The notes: generated from the letters alone by a model not told the origin. DNA of 64,000 nucleotides from Desarmillaria ectypa (GCA_030407005.1 JAUDYN010000014.1:62001-126000), one strand, 5' to 3'. Positions 1 to 12,231 are shown, counted from the first letter of the stretch. Made by a program: numbers and translations.

Positions 1-1407
1 CCACCCGCGGGTCCTTCTCGGACCTCCGATATCGTAGCGGACTTGTCTGAAATGAATATCAATGATGAACCCCACATGATGCCCCTTGAAAGTCCGACTC
101 GGTATGAGGGCGATTCTACGGACTCTGAGGCACCGCAGCGGTCATCCTCGTATCGTCGCGCGAAGCAGAAACACCAACCTTTTATCGATAACAACCGAAC
201 GCCCACCAGGGCGGCCCCTTCTCGGTATGTAATCCAAAAGGTATTTCCCCTTTCCGTGACCCTAAACGTGTTTGGCCAGACTATTATATCCGCCTCCGAT
301 AACCACGACTTCACCGGCACCCGTTGACGGAGGCCCAATACAGTACCCGCAGCTTATGACCCAGCACCAAAAGACGCAAGGATATTCACCTTCCCTTAAC
401 TCCATGTTCTCCTCGTTCAAAACCCCCGCCGTTTCTTCTTCAATCCTTTTCGAGCCAGGATACCCACACAGATCTCAACCATTATACCCTCCGAATCTTT
501 TCCCTCACCCTCCAGCCCAGCCGCCTCCACCAGTCGCTTATCCTAACCCTGCTCAACATCGTGGCCACCACCATCATAGCTCACATCCTCACCTTTCCCG
601 GTCTGACTCTGATCGAATACCTCGACCAAACTCGTCTTCGCGAGAACTCAAGCACGTGAATATGCCCCGCGAGTGTCTGCCGCGTTTCATAGCGATCGCG
701 AAAGTTAACACGATGATAAATCGAGAGACCTGTGGGCTCTTGCTTGGGAAGGACAAGGGTCACAAGTTCGTTGTTACGACGATGTTGATACCGAAGCAGC
801 ATTCGACGAGTGACACATGTACAATGGACCAAGAGGAGCTGGTGTTACGCTTTACTGAGGAGAGGAACCTGATTACTCTTGGATGGGTGAGCGCTATCGC
901 TGTTTATGACTTTCGAAAGGCATCTGCTGACAAGCCTTGTTTGATAGATCCACACGCACCCCACACAAACTTGTATGTTTCTAGTTGCTTACCTCGAACT
1001 ACTATCACTGATCGGCGTTCTCATTCTGAATAGGCTTTATGTCGTCTGTCGACTTACATACCCACTCTGGGTTTCAGCGTATGCTTCCTGAATCATTTGC
1101 TGTCGTCTGCGCACCCAGACATAACCCCAAGTACGTCTTCTAATTCTGAAATAGTTTACTTTGAGCTCATCGTCTCACCATTACAGCTTTGGTATCTTTC
1201 GGCTTACGGATCCCCCGGGTCTGCAGACGATTTTGAACTGCACTGCTACGGAAGCATTCCATCCTCATCCGGATCAACCTATATATACCGTACGTGTCCA
1301 TTTCACGAATTCTGGTCCTTGTGATTGACGCTTGTCACCAGGACGCTGACAAAGGACATGTTCAGATGAAAGAGGGTATGTCGCTGGAGATTGTGGATTT
1401 GCGATGA
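1..1407 (+). CDS. AMSH-like JAMM/MPN+ deubiquitinase, 5' end outside window
   Basis: Zinc metalloprotease of the STAM-binding-protein (AMSH) family, which removes K63-linked ubiquitin on endosomes with ESCRT. The reading frame is already open at base 1. Six exons splice in phase: <1-224, 280-886, 948-972, 1034-1130, 1187-1289 and 1342-1407 (373 residues visible). The visible N-terminal half is Pro/Ser/His-rich linker. The MPN domain starts near base 660 (ECLPRF). The JAMM signature is split by introns: HTHPTQTC at 951-1035, then MSSVD with the zinc-binding Asp, followed by LHTH. The protein ends on DLR, the usual AMSH C-terminus. The MIT-like/dimer N-terminal region must lie upstream of the window. 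All JAMM residues are present, so it should be active. Family assignment is firm; the individual name is not given because AMSH and AMSH-LP are not separable here. Confidence 0.9.
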
Positions 1408-2278
1408 CGATTCAGCCAGTTGTATTATTTGTATCAACGCTGATCTTTATCGGAGGATTTATGGAAACCATCTTTTCACCCTGACGGAAACTGATGTAAT
1501 AGCAGGGTCGTCCAAGCCTCATTGCATGGTATGTATAGTGGACACCCCGGGTCCCAAGAAATCAGATCGTGATGCCTCTCACGGGCGAACTTCTTTCCTC
1601 CCACCAAGTGCCATAACAGTTCGAGTTTTTATAGCTCGCTCTTTTTCAGTACGACACTGCCTTAGGGCTATTTAGTTCTGGGTCCGACGTTGAAGTCGGT
1701 GGCCAATCGCTCTCTTGCCTCTAGATGAATCACCCATACAGTGGGTCCGCAAGTTATATCTATGCAAATGAAGTGCGTCTGACGATGTGTGAAGGCATTC
1801 AATCACGTCTCATTTGTCCTTGAACAGTCTGCCCCTGGGCCAAGTTGGTATGGGCCGTATTCGCATATGAAGAGCTTCGCTCCGGTGGGTTGTTCTCTGT
1901 CTGTAGAGATGCGCTGGCAGGTTTACCTCGGCTACCTACCTTCGTTGGGTATAGGAAATGTCTTCGACGGAGTCTTTCCCGGCTCGATGGATTCCGCCAC
2001 GGAGTTCGAGCGGATATGATCCCGTGCAGCAGTGGCCGTGGTTGAGCGAAAGGGATATGTTATCGTTCAGCGATCCGAAACCGATGTACGTTTTAGCGCT
2101 GAAGAAATGGAGGGAGAGAATTCGTGTGCGTGTATATTTGTTACATCGATGTGGTGTGTTTCTTACGTTTTCCTGTAGAATCGAGTATTGTGTGCGATGC
2201 GCAGACTTCGAAGATGTTGGTAAATCGATCATTGATGTTAACATATTATTATATGCGACAATTCAGAACATTTTGTCA
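1408..2278. other. Intergenic stretch with unassigned open frames
   Basis: No recognisable gene. A plus-strand stretch at about 1810-2110 is open in two frames (for example LVWAVFAYEELRSGG near 1844-1888) and could be an exon of an unknown or decayed gene, but no start, splice chain or family could be fixed. The rest shows nothing I can name. Confidence 0.4.
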
Positions 2279-2357
2279 GCATTAATGGGGTAGTGGTAAC
2301 CTGGGTCGTTGCCAAGTATGTATCGACCAGCCGGGGGTTCGATTCCCTCTTAATGCA
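2279..2357 (+). tRNA. tRNA-Gly (GCC) with 8-nt intron
   Basis: A full cloverleaf can be drawn. The acceptor stem is GCATTAA with TTAATGC plus discriminator A. The D stem GGGT/ACCT encloses the Gly-type loop AGTGGTA. The anticodon stem is GGTCG/CGACC, and the T arm is GGGGG-TTCGATT-CCCTC. The loop begins TTGCCA (anticodon GCC) and carries eight extra bases (agtatgta) at the canonical 37/38 intron position, leaving a 7-nt loop after splicing. Length is 71 nt plus intron. The A box (TGGGGTAGTGG) and B box (GGTTCGATTCC) serve as the internal Pol III promoter. A foldback element begins 28 bp downstream. Confidence 0.9.
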
Positions 2358-2385
2358 CTGAGCCATTCGAGGGTTTTTCACTGCT

Positions 2386-3084
2386 GGTGCGTAATTAGGA
2401 CAAAAAGCCTGCGCGAAAGACATACCTCTTTTTGGACAAGTTTTTGAGACTAAAAGACCGGCTTGTAAAACCCAATTAAATGCGATACATATTTCAACGT
2501 GTGTTTCTTCAGGATGTTTTCTGAATCTAAATATGGACGGAAATACCACCGATGTTACGTGTGGTATTTCTGCATGTTGTACCTAAGGCTTTTCTGCACG
2601 TCCTTTGTGCGCAAAGACATATGGAAATACCACCGATGTTACGTGACGTTTTTCTGCACATCTTTGTTCCAAAAATATGAGCACAAATACCAGTTCTTTG
2701 TACTTACAAAAGGCCGGTATTTGCATGGATCTTTCAGCCCGAAAAACCTTAGGCACAACGTGCAGAAAGACCTTACATAACACAGGAGGTATCTCCATAT
2801 GTCTTTGTGCACAAAGGACGTGCAGAAAAGCCTTAGGTACAACATGCAGAAATACCACACGTAACATCGGTGGTATTTCCATATGTCTTTGCGCACAAAG
2901 GAGCAGAAAAACATACAGAAATACCTCACGTAACATCGGTGGTACTTCCGTCCATATTTAAATCCAAAAAATACCCTGAAGAAACACGCGTTGAAATATG
3001 TACCGCACTTAGCTGGGTATTTACAAGCTGGCCTTTTAGTCTCCAAAACTTCTTTCGTGGGTCTTTTTATCCTAATTACGCACC
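2386..3084. mobile_element. Foldback/MITE-like element with ~290-bp inverted arms
   Basis: The ends are exact inverted copies (GGTGCGTAATTAGG at 2386 and its complement ending at 3084). The arms (about 2386-2670 and 2790-3084) stay complementary with scattered mismatches. Shorter motifs are repeated in both directions inside the arms, for example GGAAATACCACCGATGTTACGTG-like blocks at 2538, 2622, and inverted at 2865 and 2925. It carries no credible coding sequence; open frames inside are by-products of the repeat. No clear target-site duplication is visible. It is probably a non-autonomous DNA element or a snap-back structure. Confidence 0.75.
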
Positions 3085-3342
3085 GCCCACGAGAATGTTT
3101 GCAGCCACTGAGAATTCACGACATGGAGTTGGAACTTGGTATTTCTAACTTTTAACCCATAAGAAAGCAAGCAGTAAGTGCAGTAAAAATTCATTATTCA
3201 GACATTTATCGAGAAAATATTGTTTCGTATTTTGTCGACAGTTTGATCCTTGATTCATTGACGAGCTGCAAGAATAATAGCTTTTAGCATTGTTAGCAAT
3301 ATGTGCTCAGACTACCCGCCAGCATTCACATTAGCAACTACA

Positions 3343-4617
3343 CTACTGTGCGACGGCAACCGCATAGTCAGTGTAACCCTTTCCACTGGTATCTCCCCGA
3401 ATGTAGAAAGTTGGTCGGTCATAGGGAGATAAAGGGATTCTGTGCTTCAACCTTAAAGTGATGTCCGGCTAAAATACAAAGTCAGTGAACCAGTGTCGTC
3501 TGTCCCAAGTATCCAGGATACACACGTTCGAAATGAAGTATCGGCCGAAGGCAATGATATCACCTTTTGTATCTGCGGTCTCCATAGCGCTCTCCCTGGT
3601 ATACGCCCCTGCTGAAATAAGCGGCATGGGTGCCCATATCTCTCGGATGAAATCGTTTGATTCGTTTGGCGGCACCTCGTCGCGGGTGAACGGACCACTG
3701 ATTCTAGGTTCGACAACATGGATGTAGGCCAAGTTGGGATGCCTTTCTTTGATCTTCAAAATCAAATAAGAGAATGTCGGAACCGGATCTTTCATGCCCA
3801 TGTCTAGATAGACGTAGGAAACAATTTGACTGCTCGTGAAACAAGGAGAACTTGCCTTGAAACGGTGCCCAAGGGCTGACTCGAAAACCAGTCCGTTCTG
3901 CCCCTACGGCCTCCACCACGGCATCTATTATCTGTAGAGCGAACCTGACTCTGTTCTCAATGCTTCCCCCGTACTCGTCCGTCCTCTGGTTGGATACGTC
4001 TTGTATGAACTGGTCAATCTGGTACCCGTTCGCGCCGTGGATCTCCACGCCATCAAATCCGCCCTCGTATACGGCCTTGGACGCGCCTTCAGCGTACATT
4101 CGTACGTATTCTCGGATCTCCTCGATGGTAAGTTCTCTTGGAGTCTCTTCCTTCCCTGTGAGCCTTATGGGCGATGGCGCGGTATATGGAAGCGGGGGAT
4201 CCTCCTCTCTTAGTGAAGTAATGTCCGCCGCACGTCCAAGGGACCAGATTTGGCAGAAGATGAAGCTTTCTTTGGCGTGGACGGCGTCAGTTATCTGAGG
4301 AGGCAATGTATCAGTTATAAGATGATGATGGTAAGATAAAACGGCACAGGTACCTGTTTCCATGCATCAAGCTGTTCTCGACTCCATACACCGGGATTGT
4401 AGTCTCTCCCGATAGCCTTCTGCGCAACCCATACTGCCTCTGAGATGAGGAGCGTTCCGGGATCGCTTGCACGCTGGGAGTAGTATTCCTTTACCACAGA
4501 GACATGTGGAACACGGGTCTTCTGGGTGGCTCTGTATCGCGTCAAGGGTGCCATCACAATCCGGTGGCTGAGAGTCATATTGCCCACTTGAACAGGTTGA
4601 AAGAGCTTGGAGGACAT
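3343..4617 (-). CDS. Old Yellow Enzyme family NAD(P)H:flavin oxidoreductase
   Basis: FMN-dependent ene-reductase/12-oxophytodienoate-reductase-like TIM barrel that reduces activated C=C bonds with NAD(P)H. Four exons: 4354-4617, 3856-4294, 3526-3803 and 3343-3468, giving 368 aa, which is normal for fungal OYEs. Visible motifs: MAPLTRYRA (FMN-contacting Thr) near residue 22, EIHGANGYQIDQF with the substrate-binding His/Asn pair, RTDEYGGSIENR with the catalytic-type Tyr, and IIAFGRYFISNP near the phosphate site. The start follows the usual LFQPVQVG opening. Intron 2 (3804-3855) has a GC donor; using it restores the conserved FQDMGM junction, so the gene appears intact. It is a single gene, not in an obvious cluster. 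A role in secondary metabolism or detoxification is possible but unproven. Confidence 0.92.
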
Positions 4618-6042
4618 GGGTAAAAGGATGTGAATATTCCGTTAGATGAAATTAATTTGTTATCATGATTTCCGAGTCGAGTAGCGGGTTCTTGTGGAAG
4701 TATTTCGGTCCTGTCCGACCATCTCCCGGGTCCACGGATGTGGTGTGCTTCGGCCCGTGACCAAGCGAGTTAGCAGGAGGTTTCGGTGGGGGAGGTATTC
4801 CTACGCGGCGAAGCAACATGCTGATCGTTTACGTGCTAAAAGAAGATTGAACCTTTGACCAAGCCGTTAACTCCGTCCCGGAAGCTCTTGACTGTCGAAA
4901 GGTCATGAACCAGTATGACGGAGGAGGAACTTATAGACGGTATCTTGACTACAAGACGAAAGTAGTCACTTGACTCTCTCAGGCCTGGAACGCGGATTAC
5001 AAACTGTTCAGCATCAAAATGTCAATTTAATAATCAATAGCCACCTCTGCAAGTACTGTTTGCCGCCGAGAAACAATACTATACTTGCTCAACGAAAAGT
5101 TGCGTCTGGAATTACCCGCTTCTTAAATCTCCATCGTAGCATAGTGACAAGGTTCGAAAGATCGGATCGATCAAATCCCGGCGATTTCCGACTATACCAT
5201 ATTCAGTTGTCTACCAATGGGTATCGGTAACCCCCGGTTCTGGACCGTAAGCTCCTTTTTGGGCCTTCCGGCGGCAAATCACTTCCGCATTTGTCTACGA
5301 CCCTCCACACTCTTCCGTAGGGACATGTAAAGTGTATGCTTCATGTTAAATAATGTTCTATAGAATCATAATCCTTATGATAAATACATGTTATTTTTAA
5401 TATACACAGTTTGTTTGCAGCTACTGTCACTCCCTGTCATAGGCCAGAGAACAGGGTTACTGTATATTTTATCATATCTCTTTGACTTGAGTATAAAGTA
5501 TCTGTATAACAACTTCCATTCAATTTGGTAAAAATTAAACACCATAGGCCGTGACAAAATTGATGCGATGCGACCATTTGTACATATTTGTACATTTAAC
5601 TTATGCACCTTGTATGGGCTTCCGCAGAGCGAAGTTTACTCCAAAAAATTGCAGAGATGTCTTTCCTAAATATAATACATGTATTCTTCGAGACGAAAGT
5701 GAAAAATCTATGTGGAATCATGATCACTTTCATAGAAATTAAGGAAGGGAATGTAAATCAGGGAAAGTGTCCCGAAGGACACATGTAGAATTTCATTCCC
5801 AGTAAATTGTTCCGGCAAAAGTAGAGCTGAATCCTGCTCTTTCGACCCACAATATGTGCATCCATAAAACTCGGGTACTTCGGTCCATTTTTAGTAACGC
5901 TCGGAGCCTGAATTTAGTAGGGAGTTGCCGGTGCCCATTAAGAAGGCCAACACCTCCGGAAGCAAATATCAGCAAATACCCTTCTGATAAGGCCGCCCTC
6001 GACCGCATTTCCCGCTTTTTATATCCGTCGTCGACGAGGACG
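4618..6042. other. Intergenic, no gene seen
   Basis: AT-rich in the centre (about 5330-5750). I see no family-level coding similarity, RNA gene or repeat. It presumably includes the divergent promoters of the OYE gene (left, minus) and the GT90 gene (right, plus); a TATA-like tttatat lies near 6018. Confidence 0.5.
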
Positions 6043-8200
6043 ATGCGGCTCGCTGACCGTCCTGAAGCGCAATGGGCGCGACGTAGCGGTTATTTCTTTC
6101 TGGTTCTCGTCTCTATTGTCTTTCTACAGGCCGGTTTCTGGGCCGAAAGCAGAAGCCATGCTGAATTGGGTATCCCAAAATCGTTTTCTTCGCTAAGAGA
6201 GACGATTTCTGGGTCGACCATCAATGCTCATCCGATACCGAAGCTGATAGGGGTAGCCGAAGAAGAGTACAGAGCCAAAGTGTCGCGGCAGAGCCAGACA
6301 TTGGAGGATGCAGTTGTAGAGTATAAACGACGGTACCGTCGCCCACCACCCAAAGGCTTCGACGCGTGGTGGCGTTTCGCCAAGGACAACGACGTGATCA
6401 TGGTAGACGAGTACGATGGGCTGATGGAGGACCTTGAACCATTTTGGGGTATGCCAGGACAGGAGCTTCGTCGACGGTCCCGACAGGTACGCGAACAATG
6501 ACCCGAGAGGGGGCTGTCCTTTACTGATGACGGATACTCAGGCTGTCGAACTTCCATCAATTGATCTTGTGAGAATACGGAACGGAAAGGCGACTCTCCT
6601 CAATTTAAACAAGGGTCACGAGAACGGCGATGTCAGTGCCAGAGCTCAGGGATTGCATAGGATGATGGAGAAATTCGTTCATACTGTGCGTATATTCCAT
6701 GTCTGCGAGGACATTGACTGATTTAGGCGATGCCAGTTGCCTGACATGGATTTCCCCGTCAATGCAAACGCTGAAGGTCGCGTTATCGTACCTTGGGAGC
6801 ATAAGAAATATACAAATATCACGAACCAAGACTCGACAGGTGAGTATACACACTATCTCACGTTCTTCTCATCTGACATTATTTCCCTTCAGCTGGCGTC
6901 GAAAGCCTGCTGGGCGGAGAATTTATCCCAGACTGGCGAGGCGACGGCAACGTATGGGAGGCTATGCGGCGAACATGCGAACCTACATCCCCCGCGCGCC
7001 GTCTGTATGCATCCACCAAGAACGTCTTTTCTGCCCAACCTATCGATTATATGTCCGGAACGCAACGTCCAGGAAGTGATTTCAACTTCCTCTCTTCGAG
7101 TTCGGCAAATCTCGACTTTTGTACTCTTCCACATGCACATTACCAGCAAGGACTTTTTTTCTCCGATTGGAGAACCATTCCCGTGCTCTACCCCGTGTTT
7201 AGTCCGGCTAAAGCTAGAGGTTTCATGGATATCAAGATTCCCAGCCACTATTACTACGGAAGCACCAAACGGTATACCTACGGTTGGGATCCGGTCAATC
7301 TAGAATTGAAGGAGACCGATGACATGGAAGTATCGTGGGAGCAGAAGCTGGATAAAGTCTTCTGGCGAGGCTCTTCCATCGGTGGAGGGAACAATCCGAG
7401 CGGTTTCTCTCCCCAGTATCACCGCCAACGTTTTGTCCGAATGGCATCACAGACCGGTAACAATAACCGGACTGTGACCTTCGAGGACCCACCGTCGTCC
7501 TCACGCTATGTGTCTGTTCCTGTCCCCATGGGAAAGCTTAACGAGGATATCATGAACGTTGCCTTCACCAAGGCCACCAACCCAGAGGCTTATCCTGGCG
7601 GATTGACTGAGCTGGTCAAGGACCACCGGTTCGGTGATTCTGTCTGGCTGGGGTATAATTGGAAGTATAAGTACGTCATGGACCTTGATGGCATGAGCTA
7701 CAGCGGGCGCTTCATGGCGTTCCTTGCAAGTGACAGTGTCCCTGTCAAGGCTACAATGTACAAGGAGTTCTATTCGGATTGGATACAGCCATGGTAAGTG
7801 TCTCTCATGATGAACATCGGTCCACATTCCTCACGCCCGTCATTAATAGGGTACATTATATCCCGCTATCGACGACGTACAAGGAGATCTACAATATCCA
7901 TGCATATTTCTCCGGTCCGTCGCCTGCGACGGTTGAGGCTGCGGAGAGTCTGGGTGTGATCCAGTCGCGCGATGAGCATATGACCCAGGAGGCCGACCGC
8001 CAACTAAGGCGGATTGCCCGTGCGGGGAAGCAATGGAAAAAGACCATGGGCCGGGCGATCGACATGGATGGTATGCGGTCCACATTTTTTGAAATGTTCT
8101 CTCTGACCTGACTCTTTTTCCAGTTTATGTTTACCGACTGTGTCTAGAATATGCCAGGTTATTAGCTGAAGATAGGGATGCGATGGTCTACGATCCGTAA
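6043..8200 (+). CDS. GT90 (CAP10-domain) glycosyltransferase, type II membrane protein
   Basis: Putative Golgi glycosyltransferase of the CAP10/GT90 family (related to cryptococcal capsule proteins and xylosyl/glucosyl-transferases). Six exons in phase: 6043-6486, 6542-6685, 6737-6839, 6893-7793, 7850-8070 and 8124-8200, giving 629 aa. An N-terminal anchor (GYFFLVLVSIVFLQAGFW, about residues 18-35) follows a short cytosolic tail. The luminal part carries the CAP10 region: KVFWRGSSIGG, then HRQRFVRMA, and the family hallmark KYVMDLDGMSYSGRFMAFL, followed by FYSDWIQPWVHYIPL. The start at 6043 was chosen because it gives a type II anchor; an in-frame ATG at 5854 would add a Pro/Arg-rich leader. 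The gene stands alone between an OYE gene and a dynamin relic. Sugar donor and acceptor cannot be read from sequence. Confidence 0.88.
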
Positions 8201-9007
8201 AAAGCTCTTTTATATAGTTATAGATCTCTTGCCTTATAATTACTGACTTTCGGACGGACACTATAGCACTATAACGCAAGTATTATCGGATTAATGCGCA
8301 AAATATTTATTGGGGTTTTCGAGGATTTGATGGGGGCGGTGATGTGTTCTTTCAATTTACAATTGGGCTCGGCGCAACAAGAACAACGCAAAAACATGTG
8401 GCTGGTGCTCGGTAAACGGTGGCTGCTAGTTCTACCTTGTTGTATCTCATGTCTCTGACCAATGATACCCACAGACCAGCGTTCATCGACCCTTGTGACT
8501 AGAAAGATTATGTACTTTGACAACCAAATTGATTATTTGTCGATATCCCTGCGGCAGATGCTTTCACCCCGAGAGGATGCGACAATTTGCCGATTGACTG
8601 TGGTGGCCGTCATCGCTACCGATGATGGAGCAAACTTTCTCAAGTACTCCATTCCGTGTGCAATCTTACAAGGTAGTCACCGTGCCCAGACATAGCATTC
8701 TTGCGCCGGCAAAAATTAGGAAGTTCGTTGTTTGTACTGGAGATGCCTTGGGAGAAAGGTCGCTCTCGTGTCTTTCTTATTTTAATAATTAGTCGTGCAA
8801 GACCGGCGAGAATTCAACGTGCGTAGGACGATTCTGTCCCCTTTGTCGTATATTCATGTTTCTAGGTGGTGCCCTACCGTGGACGTACATTCGGGATCAG
8901 GGTACGGAAGTCGTTTTCCTACTGTTCGTCGTCGTCGTCGTCTCTCGGTGTTGTACAGTCTGTATACATTTGTATCACGCGCCCTCTCTCTTGCTTCTGC
9001 TTTGAGC
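8201..9007. other. Intergenic, no gene seen
   Basis: No recognisable coding sequence. A short CGT trinucleotide run sits at about 8927-8942 next to the dynamin relic. Confidence 0.45.
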
Positions 9008-9775
9008 CACTTGTCTGTGTGCCGCACGTCGAGCACCTCAAGAAGCAGCTTGAACAGACCGAGGCCCGAATTGATTGGCTCATCAAGTCAGAAGCCGACT
9101 ATCCGTCAGATTATACCGAAAAATTCCTTGCGAACTATAAAGGGGTTCGGCGGCAGCAGGACTATGGCACGTTGGCATCCATTTTGGAAAAGGATTTTCG
9201 AGTTTCTTCAACTTGAATAGGTGAGGACTGATCTTGTACCGCTATCTAGCCCTTCCGATGAAGTCAATACGATCCTATCAGGCCTGAATAATGTCGGCAT
9301 CCATGGAGTTCAGGGTTCAGACTGGGTGAAACCGCTTCCTGCGGACCGCATAGAAGCCTCTTTGAAGGTAATGGCAGACCTTCGTGCATACTTACAAGGT
9401 ATGCCCTTTTGATTCCACTTCATCAGCCTCTTGCTGAAATAAAATACGGTTGCCTACAAATGCTTCGCCGACAATGTGCCTCTCACCATCGACGACGGCC
9501 TCGTTCGAGGTCTCCACTGAGGCTTATTGGGGACTTTATCCGAGCGACTAGGAATCTACGGATCGAACGGACATGCCATTTGCAAGAAGCTCGCCCAAGA
9601 GTCACCCCAAATTGCAGGGCGTCGCGAAGAGTTGATGAAAAAGCTGGAGCGTTTGCAGAGCGCCAGCGAAGAGTTGATGATAACGGGATGAATACGTACG
9701 AAATCCTGGCTTTAAAAGATGATACAATAAAATAGATGTGTTTTTCGCGGTTTCCAATTTCTAGTTACACCGTTA
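9008..9775 (+). pseudogene. Truncated copy of the 3' end of dynamin gene 1
   Basis: Corresponds to the last three exons and the 3' flank of the dynamin gene at 12232-15008 (matching about 14300-15090). Visible pieces are [17 protein letters not shown] (9033 on), VNTILSGLNNVGIHGVQG (about 9260-9320), and [19 protein letters not shown] with [14 protein letters not shown] near the end. The GTPase domain is absent. An in-frame TGA interrupts the last exon at about 9517 (GVDRGLLG has become GLH-stop-GLLG), and the end of the first piece has run out of frame. The matching AATAAA-like tail (about 9722-9770) shows that the untranslated end was copied too, so this was a DNA-level duplication. It cannot encode a dynamin. 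Confidence 0.85.
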
Positions 9776-10102
9776 TGGTGAATGTCGCTGCTGGCTCCCG
9801 CCTTACAATAAGTACCGCAACGATTCCTTGTAGCCCGGTCCGGTCGCTCCATGTGTTCGTAGTTGAAACGTTCAGCAGCGACTACCACCGTCACTATTTC
9901 CTTCCCCTCTCTTTAACCTAGCGAAGCTCTACCAGCATCAGTATTAATAATGTAGTCGACAGCACAAAGCGCAGTGATTCTGCGTAATTCAGGGCTCCAA
10001 AAAAGAACGGTCGCAGCCTTCTGACAGTTGTAATTTTGACCCGTTTATCATTACAGAGGGATGCCTTGATCTCAAGCGGTGTCTTGGAAATTTATCTTTC
10101 TT
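9776..10102. other. Spacer, nothing seen
   Basis: No coding, RNA or repeat signal that I can support between the dynamin relic and the inverted-end element. Confidence 0.4.
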
Positions 10103-11581
10103 AGTAGGGTTGCCGAGCTGTCTCAGGCAGGTTTTCGTTTTGCATTGTGCAAATCGGTCTGTTCGGCTCAAAGGCGTGCCTCTATCCCGGCGATAAAAAT
10201 AGGTCTTTCATTGTTTCTAGGACGAAATGAGCATATTTTACTGTAGAAAACATTCATTTACACAGTATCTACCGTCATAAACATGTTTTCTTCCCATACA
10301 AAACCCCATAATGGCGGGACTTTCATATTTTTCCTGTAAGAGCTTTTATATAATAAAGCTAAGTTTAATTGGCATTGAGGATGCACCGCGTCACGGTGGT
10401 CCGGATCCGGGCCCGACGGGGTCGGGAAACGACGCGTATCGATGGACATTAGTATTAGGCATTTATCCACCCAGAAAAGGTCAAAAACAATAACAAAAAT
10501 GTAAAACTAACCCATAAAAATCAATACAGACTGCTTGTGGCTGCTGGGTCAATGTCATATTCCACCAGTACTCTTATGGGATATCAGAGAGTGTCAAGAA
10601 CAGACCCCATCAAGACTTTCGAGTCCGAAGTGCAATGGCCTTGGGCCACGAGAGTATGGTCCACTGGCAGTGGCATATATTGTCAGCTTGAAATCCAAGT
10701 CGGCAATGTTTTAGAGTATCAAGTGTCGCGCATCGTAGTGCAGTTGGCGTCGGGATCTTCAGTTTTCAGGTAAGGAAGCTTATTCTTCTCCTTGGCCTTG
10801 TTTATTACGTATTATCACTTCTATTAGGTGTACAGTGTAGATAAATAGCTAGACGAACAACGATAGCCCTCGCCTTGTTTGCGAGGGTTCCTTGCTATAT
10901 CCGGGTGAGTGGCTGGAGAATTACCGCTTATATCAACACAATGTATGGAGAAGGCACTGCATGTCATTATTCCAGGGAAAGAAAACACGGGCTGAGGTGT
11001 ATGTAAGGTAATTTCGAACAGGTATGCTTTTGTCTCCTCAAGTGTACTACTTCCGATGGAATGATGGAATTCAACGATAGAATTTGGAGAGAACATCATA
11101 TTTGAGTGACCATAATTCCTAAACTATCATGAAGCCAGATACTGCGTCACGAAATCTAACTATTAACACTGTAACTAAGCACTTGAAAGGAAACAGCATC
11201 TCTTGTACTTCTCTTATTATTACAGCATGCTACAGAAATGCACCCTATTTTTGGGGGAATACACATGTTCTAACATCATGCCCCTTCACCATCAACTCAT
11301 TTTTATTTTGTGTCTGTCTACGAGAGTTGTAGGAAAGTTGTACGGACTGAAGAAGGATCAAATGTCCTCGGGCTCCACCCTATACAGTGGTCCGTAACTA
11401 AATCATGTATTATCTACCTTCAATGTGGTATGTAACGCTATAAAAGTACTTCAATATCATCACCATACTGGAGGCGGCGCTAAAAATAGATCTATAATAC
11501 GGGGATGGGCCTGAGAGCCGCTCAAACCGATTTGCGTTACGCAAAACGAAAACCTGCCTGAGACAGCTCGGCAATCCTACT
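10103..11581. mobile_element. 1.48-kb segment with ~100-bp terminal inverted repeats
   Basis: The left arm (about 10103-10206) and right arm (about 11478-11581) are inverted copies that share AGTAGG.TTGCCGAGCTGTC, CAGGCAGGTTTTCGTTTTGC and GATAAAAATAG-like blocks with mismatches. Homology stops outside both ends. The interior has no credible transposase; only short unrelated open frames are present. It is most simply an old, non-autonomous DNA transposon. A target-site duplication is not evident, so the exact ends are uncertain by a few bases. Confidence 0.6.
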
Positions 11582-12180
11582 CTGTCACCGTGAAGCTCTT
11601 TGAAGTTTGCATTTTTCAGACTGCCAATCATCCAGCAATGTATCGCATTTACTACCGTTTAGCCGTTACCTCAGTCGAGGACTCGGGGACTGAGATCCCC
11701 CCTTATTCTCATGAAGAAACTGTCGGTGCTTCTTGATTTGCTGAGTACGTTATGCGGCCTCGTATAGGTTGGTGCAGTATTAACTCTGTCTTTAGCGTGG
11801 CAGATCATACTAAGAAGTTCGTGTTAGGTTAAACGTTTGCCGTTACGTGGTTACCTGTGGCCATGTGCTCAATGCTAAAATTCAGCAACCGTCCCATAGT
11901 GTGTCCAACCGCGTACAGACCGTCACCTGCACATCCTAGAATACGACGAGGCTTTTTTACTTCTGCTCGTGTACAACTAAAGATTATTGAAACTTTTGTT
12001 TATTTAGTATTTAAGCGCCGTTTCTGGATCGTGCCTTCCTACTTGTCGCGAATTGTAGTAGGGCAGGCGCTTCTTTGACTTTGAGTTAAGCGCCCAGCAT
12101 GCGCTTCGACCTTCTATAACTGCATTCGATTCTCTTCATGGTGTCCCAATAAAGCATTTAAGCGCGCACCCTCGCATGGG
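11582..12180. other. Spacer upstream of dynamin gene 1
   Basis: No gene recognised. The last part serves as promoter of the dynamin gene. Confidence 0.45.
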
Positions 12181-12186
12181 TATAAA
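12181..12186 (+). promoter_or_regulatory. TATA box of dynamin gene 1
   Basis: TATAAA in the context GGGTATAAAGTGC, 46 bp before the chosen ATG. This implies a very short 5' leader. Position and context support a core promoter; no transcript evidence is available. Confidence 0.55.
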
Positions 12187-12231
12187 GTGCAAACATTTCC
12201 CCTCCCAAATCCCCATATTATTATCCTCAGC

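Noticed and set aside
2499..3148. Overlapping open frames on both strands in the foldback element
   Set aside because: They arise from the inverted short repeats; the encoded strings are repetitive and mirror each other, with no family similarity.
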